A stretch of 64,000 nt of DNA, from contig CM042692.1 in the NCBI GenBank assembly GCA_023614405.1, forward strand, positions 119,963,503 to 120,027,502, read 5' to 3'. Below the pieces are notes generated by a model. It was not told the origin of the DNA. It saw only the letters and a list, made by a program, of their open reading frames with translations, and did not search any database. A program made the translations under genes and the position numbers. This DNA comes from Avena insularis (taxonomy: Eukaryota > Streptophyta > Magnoliopsida > Poales > Poaceae). Numbering within the stretch: the stretch's first letter is position 1; each line of letters opens with the position of its first letter. Of this stretch, positions 36,547 to 48,553 are shown piece after piece.

Positions 36547-37647
36547 TAGATCTATGCGCAGTAATGCTAGTACGGGTAGAACACACGAGATGTAGCATGT
36601 GGGCGTTGATCTTCTAGTTGTTACCCTCCCACGTGTACTTGTGTATACCGCAGTAATGCTTGATGAAGCGGCCCCCAACCGACTTTACGCGTTCATTCGC
36701 GAGACTGGTCCACGCTTGACATACGTCTTGTATCGTATAAAGTGGCTTGGGGGATCTCTGTCTCTCTCGCATTAGTTGGTATACCATTTGCAACAGAGGG
36801 CCCCTAAAGGGGTGTAGTAGAGAAAACTACTTGATCAACGTTGTGCTGAAAGTTCATAGGTAAGAACGGTTCTTGTACGAAAGCCCATTCAGCCACGTAA
36901 AACATGCAAAGATAAAGTAGAGGCGTCTAACTTTGTTTTGCAGGGGGGCGTTGCTTTGTGATATGGTTGTGGCAAAGGTAAAGTCATTACCTTCTATTAC
37001 GTAGTAGTAGATAGTCACGGAGGTGACGAACTACCACGCCAGAATGACACCGGTACCCTGGTGTCAACGGTGCCGAAACCCTGGCGCCGGAACCCGATGA
37101 CGACGGATGGATATCATGACGTGAAGGACCATATCACATTGCATTTACATTCAATGTTATTGTTTGTATATCTTATTGTGTGCTAGTATTAGATACTCGA
37201 CGGTAGCCTAATAAGATGATCCCTGTTAAAATTACCAACGATTGTGTTCCCCCTTAGTGTGCACCACCAAGAAAGTTCTTCGGTATGAGGCGATCCAGGG
37301 TATAGGCCTGGGTGTCAGACATATCTACGTTCGCATACAGTGGGTTTAATCCATGTTGCGCAGCGAATACACTAAGGTTGAGTTGGCAAGCCTAGCATGT
37401 ACAGACATGGCCTCGGAACACAGATGGTCGAAAGATCGAGCACGATTCGCATGATGATGTGACCGACGTTTAGCGCCCACCCTTGAACCCACATTGATGG
37501 CCGTGATGATCGGGGGAGATGTGGCTGATAGGGGTCGTGTTATCACTAGGAACTCTTTTGGGGATAGGTGTTTCTGAGTGGAGTTATTATTAACTCATTT
37601 AATTATAAACTTAGTCTAAATTCCTTTTGCAATTATAAATGTAGAAA

Positions 37648-38289
37648 ATGGTTCTCCCCAAGATTACCTTCCCTATCGACGATTGGTTAAAAGGAGAAAA
37701 TCTCAAGTTAGATGGATCCAACTTTTCTGCATGGGTCATGCGCCTGTTTGATCTCCTTGGTGAGAACAATGTAGCTGACTACATGACCTGCAAGATGTAT
37801 TTGGAGCCACCCTATTCTCATGAGACCCAGGAGCAGTGGGATCTGCGCTTCTATCGTCGTGTGATGGCCACATTCATATCAGTGACGATGCGCCTCGGAA
37901 TGGAGGATGGGTTGTGGCCAATGGTGGGAAGTCTTAAACCCCGAGTGGTCATGGCACATCTGAGATCGCATTTTGTGGAACAAGTGTGCATGCGCAATTA
38001 TGAGCTGATGGGGGACTTCCTCTCCATAAAGATGGAGGAGGGCTCCTCACTAGACGAGCACTTATTGAGCATCTACGATACATACATGAGTCTAGCATAC
38101 TACCTGGACAACTGGTTCTCAAGCTCTTTTGCGATGGGAGTTGTGCTACGGTCGCTTCCATCAAGCTTCCAAGCACAGGTTAGGATCTGCATTATGAGAG
38201 GTGACATGGAAACACTGGATTTCCTCGAGTTCATATCACATTTCAGAAATGTGGTAGATGAACCCGACGTCGCTAGAGGTCATCAATGA
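37648..38289 (+). CDS. Gag-like protein of the Copia-type element
   Basis: 213 residues from an ATG about 1.1 kb after the primer site. It contains KLDGSNFSAWVMRLFDLLGE near the N-terminus (the 'L.G.NF..W' start of Copia gag proteins), QEQWDLRFYRRVMATFIS, and the LRSLPSSFQAQVR motif near residue 167, all typical of the Copia gag/UBN2 fold. It stops before any CCHC zinc knuckle, so it is shorter than an autonomous Copia gag and not fused to pol. It would form particles with proteins of a helper element. No internal stop is seen, so the frame may be under constraint or simply young. Confidence 0.8.
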   Translation: MVLPKITFPIDDWLKGENLKLDGSNFSAWVMRLFDLLGENNVADYMTCKMYLEPPYSHETQEQWDLRFYRRVMATFISVTMRLGMEDGLWPMVGSLKPRVVMAHLRSHFVEQVCMRNYELMGDFLSIKMEEGSSLDEHLLSIYDTYMSLAYYLDNWFSSSFAMGVVLRSLPSSFQAQVRICIMRGDMETLDFLEFISHFRNVVDEPDVARGHQ

Positions 38290-41010
38290 CAAAGGTATAT
38301 ATTTGATATACAGTTTTATAAATGTTATAATCTTGCAAACACATTTGCAGTGTTAAGTATATCTGATACTTGTTCTGTTTTGCTGAAAACGGGTCCTTCT
38401 GCATGAGAGGTGCTTGCTGGAGAGGAGGTGACATTGCGTGTTAATGGCGAGCATGATGATGACGGCCGACGACACTCTCCCTCAACATTTATCACTTAGT
38501 TTATGTTTAGGATGAATATTGTAATCAAGAGATTGTGAACTTCTTTAGTGTGTTTCACACTTCGTGAGACGGTTATTCATATGAGCCTGTAACAAACGGT
38601 TGTTCCACTTTTATGAATGATTTCTATTTGCGTTCATATCTTGTTTGATTATGTGTGAATTATTCTTGTTGTTTGAAACTAATTGATAATGCATGAACAT
38701 TTGTAAAATATTAATGCCTTAAAATACCCAACATAAATGATATTTCATTACGGAATGAAAACCATTGTTTAAATTCAAAAGTTATAATGATAATATGTGA
38801 AAGTCATTTGATTTCTTATCACATATAAATCATGCCTAAGTTCGGCAAAATAACTTGAACACCGTGTATTACTTGAATACAAAGTGTTTAATGAATTGTT
38901 AAAAGTAAATACATATCCGATGTATTATGTTTTAACGAAAATGGTAATTATCATTAAATGATTGTTTAAATTTGTAAAGAAGTTTACCAAAGGAAACATG
39001 AATATGAAACTATTTGATTTGATCAAAGTGTTTCATCAACAATGGGTATAAATATAAAAGAGAATCTAATTACTATGATTTGATCAATAGTAATGAAATT
39101 CAACTTTATAAGAACGGCATAAAAGGAATGCAAACCGTTTTGAAACGTCAAAATGCAAAGTATCACAATGCGATATTAGATATCAAAATGGGTGAATAGA
39201 AGGCACCAAATAAATCGTTGTAGTGTAGATGTAGAGACCATTAGTTAGAAATAGTTAGCACTCAATTAGAATTTATAGTGAACCATTTGAATTCGTGAAA
39301 GTTTTGGGGTTATTCGATATAACCTAAGCAATAGAGAATAAGTCCTTGTAGCGTATTCATTGGAAACTTTGAATACAAAACCCATAGCTGAAACCAAAAG
39401 GAAAGCAAGATTCGTACTGCTTGGATTTTGGTGTATTCTTGAGAAAGCTCACTTTTAGTGATATTTCCCGATTATGGACAAATGGAAAATTAGTGAAAAA
39501 CATGATGAGGATTCAAATCCATGCATCAGAGTGTTGAGAAGCGCAACAGACAACGTTCCTGAACAAATCTCTTCATAGAAGGAAAGAATCAATGATATTG
39601 ATCATTGTGTTTTCCCCACTAGTGTTTTCACTACATGAAGTAGGATTCAAAATGTAATCCATATCTAGTATGGAGACATTTGTGAATCATTTGTCATGAT
39701 TATTGTAATATGACATACCTACGAACTACTAAGGAAATAATGGTAAACTAGAATTATGAGAAATCCTAAAAGCAAAATTCCCTTGAGATTGGAAAGCAAT
39801 TCGTTGCTGAATCTCACAAGTAAAAGGGGTTACTTGAATTTTCCTAGATGACTGCAAAGCCATAGTGGAAAATGGGGTGAATGACAAAAGCACAATTTGT
39901 CAAGTATTGGACAAATTCAAATGAATTTGATTCAAGTGTGCTAAATATCTAGTGGATTTGAAACTAGTAGAAGTACTAGTATCTCATAGTAAAACTCAAA
40001 ATTTGATATTTGATCAAAGGATTTGAAGATGTTCAAAATAGTGAGTAGATATGCAATTTGCATAAAATTGAGTGGGAGCTATAAAAGTCTTCCTGAAAGA
40101 ATATGTGAATGACATATTTTTGAGTGGGAGCTCATAGGAGTAATTATTAATTGTGTTAAGAATGAAAGCGCAAATACTTATAAATAATGATTTATAAGAT
40201 GTAGAAGTTGATAATAGGTGTATTATGATATTATGTTGTATTCCTTGAGGGATTCTGAAAGGGGTTTCAGAATAGAAGTTAATTAAGGAAGTGGTCCTTA
40301 ATAACTCAAATTAGGAATAGTATTAAGTTTGACATCAATGGTTGAAAGAGAGAAAAGGATGATCATCATCCACTATGTTGAGACATAGGTTCTATCTTAG
40401 TAAACCATGATGATAACTTAACATAATATGTGATCCAATAAGGAACGTTTAAAAGTGATCAAGTTCGAATCACAAAACGTTGAGCTAAGCTTGTCTGCAG
40501 TGTCTAATAGAGAACTGCAGACATGTTTTCCAAATCCATAAAGGATGACATATCTTAAAACATAAAGGGTTATGTTATAAGGGAATATGTTGGAAACTCC
40601 TGTAGATACCGATTAAAGTCAAGTAGGAAGCGAGGTGAACAAAGACATCGAAAGTTGCACAGAGTGCACTAGTGTTTCGATGAATACATTTATAATAATA
40701 GATAAAGTATATCATCTAAAGTGTTGTATAATGTTATGGCGGGGCTAGTTCACTTTTAACGTAGAATGATGTGTCCCAGGGCACAGTGCCCATGAGAAAG
40801 CCCTCGAGGTTGATCTAAAGTCACTGTAGGATCCTGGACTCAAGCCTCGTTCTGCTGCCATAGCGACGATGCATACACACAGATGTTATCATGTGATGAT
40901 AAAATGTCAATCAAGGTGACATTAGTAAATTCCATGAGCAAGCATGTTCAGGGTACCAGATATATGGTGCCAATGATTGAGAACAAATGCAGCTAGTGTA
41001 CTTGTACTCT
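38290..41010 (+). other. Non-coding internal region of the Copia-type element
   Basis: AT-rich, no ORF above about 60 codons and no pol motif. Short stretches such as TTTGAGTGGGAGCT recur near the polypurine-like motifs, as in the 3' regions of BARE-type elements. They look like remains of a deleted pol/3' region or a spacer typical of reduced derivatives. Confidence 0.6.
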
Positions 41011-41026
41011 AGTGCAAGTGGGAGAC
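41011..41026 (+). other. Polypurine tract of the Copia-type element
   Basis: AGTGCAAGTGGGAGAC directly before the 3' LTR, the typical BARE/Angela-type tract. Confidence 0.9.
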
Positions 41027-42807
41027 TGTTGGAAATATGCCCTAGAGACAAATAGTTATAAGGACTATTATCATATTTCATATAGTTTATGATTAAGTTT
41101 TATATCATGTTATAACTTTATTGAGTGGAAACATCAATACACGTGTGATATACAAACAACGAAGGGTTCCCAGTGAAACTCTAATCACTGGTTCATTGGT
41201 CAACAGATGATCATGTTTCCTGATCATGTGGCATTTATGCCAGTTGGAAATGGAGTCATCTCATTACCGAGAATGAGATGGTGAACCAATACCCAACCTA
41301 AACATCATGACCCGATCATGTCATGAAGTTCAAGTTACGATGATTAGAAATGGATCCTCGTAGACTATTCCTTAGACCGTGAGGCTATATCAATCACTGT
41401 CTCCCGAGAGTGCTTTGATAGCATCAAGCGCCACTTGGTAAAACAATGGTTATAAAGGTGTGTTCAGGTACTCGGAGGAAACCGTTGAGGCAATATATGT
41501 CAAGAGCGGGATTTGTCCGTCCATGTGATGGGAAGATACTTGAAGGGCCCACTCGGAGAAGTTATATCCAATAGCTACGCAGCGTGTGATTTTATCACGG
41601 GGATATCACTTGTCGGAACGAGTCAAGTAGCATTGTTTAGTAACGAGATTGAACACGACATGGTGATGTCATTGATCAGATCTCGGGCAATGCAAGTATC
41701 GAGAGACATAGGGAATAAGACACGACTGTCCCGGTTCAAATAACGAAAGATCTTCGTGGAACACACAGGGGTCACATGGCCATCAAGGTCCCTTCGTCGA
41801 TCATTGGTGCGGGAGTGTCCCGACCATGTCTGGAGTGTTTCCGAACCGTGGGGTATCACACTTAAGGGCTTGATGATGCTTAGAGAGTGTTTATAGGATC
41901 GGTGGAATCACCGAAGAATTGTAGAGAGAAAACCGGAAGGGTTTCGGTAAGTCCAGAGGATGTCCGGAGTGGAGGTGGAAGGTCTTCCATAGCCACGGAG
42001 ATTGAATAATATGTGAATGAATGTTAAATATTGATTTAATCATTTATTCATAATTATTTAATAAAGAGAAAATCAATTAAAATGGTCAAAGGATTAATAG
42101 GCCAATTTCCGGAGGGAGAGGGACCATTAGGGGAAGGAGAGAGGGAGAAGGGGCAAGGGGCTGGCCGGCTATGCCTAGCCCCCACGCAGGTCCCACTAGG
42201 GGCTGGCTGGCATCCTCCCCTTCCCCCTCCTCTCCTTTAGTCCCACCCCGGGACTTTGAGGGAGGTAGTACCTCCCCTCCTCCTATATATAGTGGGGGTA
42301 TTTGGCCAAATTAAATACACCAATAATCAATAAAGGTCTTCTCACTTTTGGGAGGACCTCCAGTTGATATTTTCTCTCTCCCCCTCTCTCTCGTGATCGT
42401 GGTCCCAAGTCTAGACTGCGCGAGTGAGAGACATCTTCACCGTGGAGCGTCGCCGTGCTGCGGGATTCGGATCCGGGAGCTCTACTTCCACAACTGCTGC
42501 TGGATCGGGGAAGCGGGAGTCATCATAGGGCACCGGACGTGTGTAACTCCCCGTGAGGTGTCGCACTTGAGGCACTCAAGTCGTTGGAGCCAAGGAGCGC
42601 AAGGACTTCATCACGACCTTGAGGTCGGCTTCGGCTCGACTACATCAACCGGGCTCTCCTGAGCATTGATAACGCTTTTCGGTCTTCAAGGGTAAGTTCA
42701 CGAAAAGCCCCTCCCGTTACTGCATTACTAATAGATAGGTCATGGCAGCTTCAGGGGTTCAAGGGCGTAGAGTAAAATTTATTATTTTCATACACGGAAC
42801 CCCAACA
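41027..42807 (+). mobile_element. 3' LTR of the Copia-type element
   Basis: 1781 bp, ending CCCCAACA, then CTATG. Differs from the 5' LTR by scattered substitutions and the 21 bp segment. The divergence is modest, so the insertion is not ancient. Confidence 0.93.
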
Positions 42808-42812
42808 CTATG

Positions 42813-43310
42813 GGGGCGTTACGGGACTGACTAAGGCTTGGTTTGACCCTGCTACTCCATCTGGTTGACTACCATCTTTTGGTGGTGGACGATGGTCCCT
42901 CCCGCATGGCTGTGGTGCTACTATCCCTCGATTCCTATGATGCCATCCGCCTCTGCCTTGAAGGAAATGCTAGTGCTCACGATGAGACAACGATGTGACT
43001 GCAAGACCATGGTGGTGTGTGCTAGTGGACGATGAGTTTGGTGGTGTTGAGGCTTTCGTGGTGAGACCTCATGTTGCTCCTATGCGACGGATTGCATGGG
43101 GTTAGTGGACGGGATTTTTTTGGAGAGATCCTTGTCGTCTTGCTCAACACCGACACAGTGCCGCCTTCGGGTGATACCATTCCTTCCTAGAGAGCGTCGT
43201 GTCTACCCTCATTACACAAGTCTCTGTGTGCCGAGGGGAACACTAGGACCAGTGTGTTGTTCTGGAAAGCAGTGTCGTGTTGATGTCACATCTTTTTTTC
43301 GAGGGAGTCA
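42813..43310. other. Unique-looking stretch between the Copia-type and CACTA elements
   Basis: GC-moderate DNA with only a short ORF (43096-43347) that runs into the CACTA end and is therefore not a gene. It continues beyond the CACTA element at 48759. I do not recognise it; an old transposon remnant is likely. Confidence 0.35.
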
Positions 43311-43806
43311 CACTAGTAGAAACCAGGCCTTTAGACCCAGTTCGTAAGGACCTTTAGTCCCGGATTGTAAACTGGGACTGCCAGATTAGGACTAAAGGTC
43401 CGGCCTTTAGTCCCGGTTCTATTATGAACCGGGACTAGAGGTCCACCACGTGGCCCCGCGAGCCGTCCTAGGATGGAGGACATTTAGTCCTGGTTCGTGT
43501 TATGAACTGGGACTAAAGGTTCCCTGCCACGGCAGCGTTTTGGGCCATTCGGCTGCCACGGCAGGAGATCGGGTTTTAGGGTTTTGTGTTTTTCTTTTCA
43601 TTTTGTGTTTTGTGTTCAATTATTTTTCATTCTGTGTTTTCATTACAAGCAAGTTTTGGTATACATACACAACGCTACTACACAATACTTGTACATGTTG
43701 ATGCATATATACTTACAAGCATACACGCATGGATGTCATTACATGGAGTCCCAGCTGGGTCCAGAGCCTGTCTATTTGATTACATGGAGATCATTACATG
43801 GATGCT

Positions 43807-45197
43807 TTAGGGTCTATCTAGAGAGTATTCTCCGTATGGGTCTATGACCTCGTCGACCAAAAATCCAGCCAATTCCTCTTGGATTGATAGTAGGCGGTCC
43901 TGTGGTAGGAGCTTGTCCCGCATCGTGTCCAACTATAAAGAAGGAGATCATATGAATTAGACTCAACACAACTTATTGTAATAAAAATAAAGGGTGAATA
44001 TATTGTTTACTTACTCGAACAGTTTCCAAGGGCTTCTTAGTAGTGATGCGAATGAACTCGCACACATAGAATCCACATAGATTAGTCCCCCGTGGCTGCC
44101 TCGCACACTTTACAAGAAAAGAATTCAATCAAATAATAACTCTAGCATGATAAATGTACATAAACTAAAATTAAATAGATGTGCGGACCTAGCTCGTACT
44201 ACTTACCGGGATCGGTTTAAAAATCAGCTCCTCACGCCATTGACCGCAGACCTTGTTCTTGAACCGTGTCCAAACACTACCCGACAAAGAAAATGAATGT
44301 ATGAGTTAATAACTACTTGATATCTCAGAAAATGAACGAAAGAAACCGATATAGTGCGATAATGGTTAAAATTACCTCTGGAGCATATCGATAATGTTGC
44401 GGTACTCTTCCATGTCTTTGTTTAATGATTCCATGATTTGAACTCTTCCCAAGTCAACAGAAATGTTAGAAGAATCCAGTGGTAGCTACACAAGGTTTAC
44501 ATACGTCAGTAACTCATCATTTACACTGAACATCGAGTAAGCAAAAGTTAATGTGTACAAGACAATAACACACTCACAATGATGGTTCATGAAAAAACGG
44601 AGCAAGTTATGCTCGGTCTCTAGTGGCTTATCCTTTAGCACAGCTCCATTAACTCGATGTGGGTCAATGAACCCAAATCCGTTGATAGCCTTTTTTTATA
44701 TTCGAGAATCTTCATTCTGCATTATTATAGCGTACAAAAGAATATAGTGAGTATACTTACCGGCAATGAATTGAACAAGGTGAGCTAGAGACTTAATTAC
44801 ATAAATAAAGTAATCACTTACAGACAATAGTAACTAAAGATAGATTTGTCAAGTTCCTTTAGATTGAATAACTGAAAGAGTTTTGTAAATTCAATAGGGA
44901 CCTCGTCTTCAGTGAAGTAATGCTCTTTTCAAACTTTCTCTATGAGCCAATATCGCTATTTATTGATACTTCCATGTACCATTCATGCAATTGTCGCATT
45001 TTTGTTGGCATATCCCGAAGCCTCTCAGAACTGACCAGAGGCTCCCTGTAAACATATTGTGGTGCTACATCAGCCTTGGCCATATCAGCGCCGTGAATAA
45101 TGTCATGAATAGACATATTACATTGCTCGACCAATATCTTAGTCGTTTCCATATGCAAAGGTTCTCCCCCATATAGTTGAGGTTCGGGTATGTACAC
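43807..45197 (-). pseudogene. C48 (Ulp1-like) cysteine protease tail of the CACTA transposase gene
   Basis: Exon-like blocks on the minus strand. About 45197-44940: PEPQLYGGEPLHMETTKILV. About 44900-44820: FTEDEVPIEF..LFQLFNLKELDKS ending at a GT donor. About 44700-44590: INGFGFIDPHRVNGAVLKDK. About 44485-44375: YHWILL (catalytic His-Trp), then, after a one-base shift near 44470, VQIMESLNKDMEEYRNIIDM. About 44215-44280: WTRFKNKVCGQWREELIF. About 44010-44115: RQPRGTNLCGFYVCEFIRIT with the catalytic Cys. Last exon: RDKLLPQDRLLSIQEELAGF to a TAA at 43807. The residue normally Asp in the V..DSL motif is Glu. Such domains are fused to or follow TNP2 in grass CACTA elements; the role is unclear. 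The shift and the D-to-E change suggest inactivity. Confidence 0.75.
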
Positions 45198-45362
45198 CTG
45201 GAGCGGGGGGATCGATTGATTTGCTTGTTTCTCCAGCTAGGGAACGTATCTTTTGATTCTTCCGCTACCACATGATTTTTTTGCATTGAGAAATGCACAT
45301 AGCTTCACAATGGGTACTCGAACATTTTCCGGCAGGAGTCCCCTCAATGCAATCTGAAGCAG

Positions 45363-46970
45363 CTATGTCATAAGCACGTGGCAGTCATGAGACTTTAGGT
45401 TTTCAAAAATTTTCTCTGCCATATTTATTATTCCCTTTATGTTCGACGAGAAACCAGATGGGACCTTGATACTATAAAGGACTTCAAAAAAGATTTCCTT
45501 CTCTTCTTTGGTAAGAGCGTAGCTGGTAGTACCTTCAACCAGCTCGGGATGCATGTTGTCTCGGTATTCATACGTGTTGGTCCTGCCGTGCTTTCGGTGT
45601 ATCTTTATTCTTCCCATACACGCCTAAGAAGCCTAGAAGCGTCATGCAAAGATTCTTCGTCAGGTGCATCACGTCAATTGCAGAGCGGACATCTAGGACT
45701 TTCCAATAGGGTGGCTCCCAAAATATAGATTTTTTTCCCACATGGGTGCGTGTCCAACATCGTCCTTCGGAACAGATTGTCTACCAGGACCCTCTCCAAA
45801 TATTACTTTTAATTCCTTCACCATATCAAATACATCATCACCAGTACGACGGATAGGCTTACACCGGCTGTCTCCTCACCATTGAAATGCTTACCTTTCT
45901 TTCTTAGGGTGTGTGTGGGCGGAAGAAAACGACGATTCCCCAGGTACACATTCTTCTTACATTTATCCAAATATATACTTTCAGTCTCATTTAAATAGTG
46001 TGCGCATGCATTGTATCCCTTGTTTGTCTGTCCTGAAATGTTACTAAGAGCAGGCCAATCATTGATTGTTATGAACAACAACACTCGTAGGTCAAATTCC
46101 TCCTGCTTGTTCTTATCCCACACACGTACACCTTGTACGTGCCACAACTGTAAGAGTTCTTCAACTAATGGCCTTAGGTACACATCAATGTCGTTGCCGG
46201 GTTGCTTCGGGCCTTGGATGAGCACTGGCATCATAATGAACTTCCACTTCATGCATAACCAAGGAGGAAGGTTATAGATACACGTCACAGGCCAGGTGCT
46301 ATGACTGCAGCTCCACTCCCCAAAAGGATTCATGCCATCTGTACTTAGACCAAACCATAAGTTCCTCGTGTCACCTGCAAAGTCCGGGAACTCTCTCTCG
46401 ATTTTTCTCCACTGCGACCCATCAACGGGGTGTCTCAACATCTCGTCTTTCTTACGGTCTTCCATGTGCCATCGCAACAACTTGGCATGCTCTTTGTTCC
46501 TGAACAAATGTCTCAACCATGGTATTATAGGAGCATATCACATCACCTTGCCAGGAACCCTCTTCATGCGGTGCTCGCCCTCAACATCACCAGGGTCATC
46601 TCGTCTTATCTTATACCACAATGCAGTGCATACTGGGCATGCATCCAAATTCTCGTACTCCTCGCCGCGGTAGAGGATGCAGTCATTAATGTATACATGT
46701 ATCTTCTGTACCTCTAATCCTAGAGGGCAGACAACCTTCTTTACTTCGTAGGTACTGGCGGGCAGTTCATTATCCTTTGGAAGCAACTTCTTCATTATTT
46801 TTAGCAACTTTTCAAATCCTTTGTCAGTCACACCGTTCTCTGCCTTCCATTGTAGCAATTCCAGTGTGCTACCCAGTTTTTTGTGCCCATGTTCACAATT
46901 TGGGTACAACACTTTGTTGTGATCCTCTAACATCCGCTTGAACTTCAACCTCTCCCTTTCAGTTATGCAT
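45363..46970 (-). pseudogene. TNP2-type transposase core of the CACTA element
   Basis: Minus strand. The sequence includes ENLDACPVCTALWYK (zinc-like CxxC), the GLSTDGMNPFGEWS motif, PPWLCMKWKFIMMPVLIQGP, QPGNDIDVYLRPLVEELLQL, SGQTNKGYNACAHYLNETES and, after a gap, DVRSAIDVMHLTKNLC, all in the family's order. Breaks: two adjacent stops just upstream of 46960, a TGA at 46538 (where relatives have Trp), loss of frame around 45818, and a frameshift near 45570. The protein would cut the element at its ends. This copy cannot, unless supplied in trans by another one. Confidence 0.9.
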
Positions 46971-47116
46971 TCTTACTAGGTATCAGCAATGTCCCGACTA
47001 AGATCATCATCGGGCAGATTTGATGCCCGTTCTTCATCTTCTTCATCATCATTGTCTTCCATTGTAGTACCATCGTATTCATGGGACATAGTAGGATAGT
47101 CGTTATCATTCTCTTC

Positions 47117-47371
47117 TTATTCATTGTCTTCCATCATAACCCCTCCTTCTTCGTGCTTGGTCCAACAATTATAGCCGGTCATGAAACCAGACCGAAACAG
47201 GTGGTTGTGAAGGACTCTTGAGGAAGAGTATTCCTTATGATTCCGACAGACACCACATGGACAAGACATAAAACCATTCCGCTTGTTTGCCTCGGCCACA
47301 AGGAGAAAAGAATACACGCCTTTAATGAACTCACTAGAGAGTCGGTCAACGTACATCCATTGCCGGCTCAT
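47117..47371 (-). pseudogene. N-terminal transposase-associated domain of the CACTA transposase gene
   Basis: It starts at the ATG at 47371, directly after an AG acceptor, with MSRQWMYVDRLSSEFIKGV. It contains the Cys/His cluster CPCGVCRNHK followed by HLFRSGFMTGYNCWTKH, which is the transposase-associated domain found at the N-terminus of plant TNP2 proteins. It ends in an acidic stretch and a stop at 47117, where relatives continue into the transposase core. The acidic linker resumes at about 47100 in another frame. Confidence 0.85.
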
Positions 47372-47687
47372 CTGCATTATATAATTAAGTACATCAAACA
47401 GAATCATGATGATAAAATTAGTACTGGTCTAAAACACAAAATTAAAGCCAACAACCGGGACTAAAGATATGATGAACTTGTGGATGTGGCGACAACATGT
47501 CGGCCCTATGTCCTCAGTGGGCAGCACTAAGCCAGTAAATGACGACACTATTTTGGGTGGATGGCAGCACTATGCCAGGGGTGAGTGTGTCGACATTATG
47601 TCTACAATGCCCGGCACTATGTTGTGCTGCTTAATCTATAAATAGGTATGCGTTCTTGTGAAGAACTGCAAGATGGTGCGCGAGACC

Positions 47688-47776
47688 AGGGACACCACTA
47701 CGGCGGAGCTTCTCTAAGATGTCTTAGGACCTCGTCCTCAGACATCTTCGAGGAGCTCGCCGTAGAGGCACTCCCT
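47688..47776. repeat. Hairpin-forming inverted repeat, copy 1
   Basis: Two 42 bp arms (47688-47729 and 47735-47776) pair with few mismatches around a 5-base loop. The centre is GATGTCTTAGGA...TCCTCAGACATC and the outer ends are AGGGA...TCCCT. It lies between the transposase start and the right end of the CACTA element. Confidence 0.85.
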
Positions 47777-47855
47777 AATATGTGAAATTAGTTAGCTCCA
47801 CCAGCATATTGATCTAGCTAGAGAAGATATAAACTGAAAGATGGTGTGCGAGAGC

Positions 47856-47944
47856 AGGGACACCACTACGATAGAGCTTCTCGAAGATGTCTTAGGATCC
47901 CGTCCTCAGACATCTTCGAGGAGCTCGCCATAGAGGCACTCCCT
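47856..47944. repeat. Hairpin-forming inverted repeat, copy 2
   Basis: Same structure and sequence as copy 1: arms 47856-47897 and 47903-47944, loop of 5 bases. The flanking AACTG.AAGATGGTG.GCGAGA is also duplicated, so the duplicated unit is about 120 bp, repeated after about 170 bp. Changes between the copies leave most pairs intact. Confidence 0.85.
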
Positions 47945-48514
47945 AATTTAATTTGGTAGCTCCCCGGTGTGTTCATGTTTTTGGTTTGCTTAAACGGTCG
48001 ATGATTAAAATGCTAGGGCACCACTATATATATGTATGCCTTCATAGTTTTGGTTCTTATTTTTGTTGCAATGGATTTTGTGACGGCAGGTAGAAGAAGA
48101 AGAAGAATATTTTGTTGCTCGACGGCGGCATGATGCATTTGTGAATCGTATGAATTTCGAGGCTATGTGCCAAACCATGATATATAGATAGGCCAAACCC
48201 ATGTATCTCTGTGCTTCGATGAATCAAATGAATTTCGAGGACTATATGTGCCAAATTAACCAGATATATAGAGATAGAATCCACACAAATCCCTCCATTT
48301 CTAGAGCATGAAATGAGGTAAAACTAGCAATAAAATATGAAAGGATGAAGTTGCTAACCTCTTAGGACCCTTAGATAGATGTGGAGCCAGAAAATCTTCA
48401 CAAATCTTGAGAAAAATCGGCAAGAACTCGAGCTTGAGGGAAGAAATTTGAGGGAGATGCTTGTGTGAGCTTGAAATGGCTCGGGCAGGAGAGAGGAAGA
48501 AGATATAGTCGGGT

Positions 48515-48553
48515 CCTTTAGTCCCGGTTCGTTTAACAAACCGGGACTAAAGG
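48515..48553. repeat. Subterminal palindrome of the CACTA element
   Basis: CCTTTAGTCCCGGTTCGTT is followed by its inverse with one mismatch. Several weaker copies of the same palindrome lie at 43360-43530 and 48585-48730. These arrays are typical binding sites of the CACTA transposase and can fold as hairpin RNA. Confidence 0.85.

Larger units (their letters stand above)
34775..42807 (+). mobile_element. Complete non-autonomous Copia-type element (BARE/Angela-like LTRs), gag only
   Basis: Both LTRs start TGTTGGAAATATGCCCTAGA, the well-known start of BARE/WIS/Angela-type Copia LTRs. The target duplication CTATG is present on both sides (34770-34774 and 42808-42812). Inside are a Met-type primer site, a gag-like ORF, about 2.7 kb without coding capacity and a polypurine tract. 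No protease, integrase, RT or RNase H motif was seen, so it depends on another element's proteins. Confidence 0.93.

Noticed and set aside
43096..43347. An ORF of 83 codons crossing the left CACTA border
   Set aside because: It spans the junction created by the transposon insertion and has no recognisable content.
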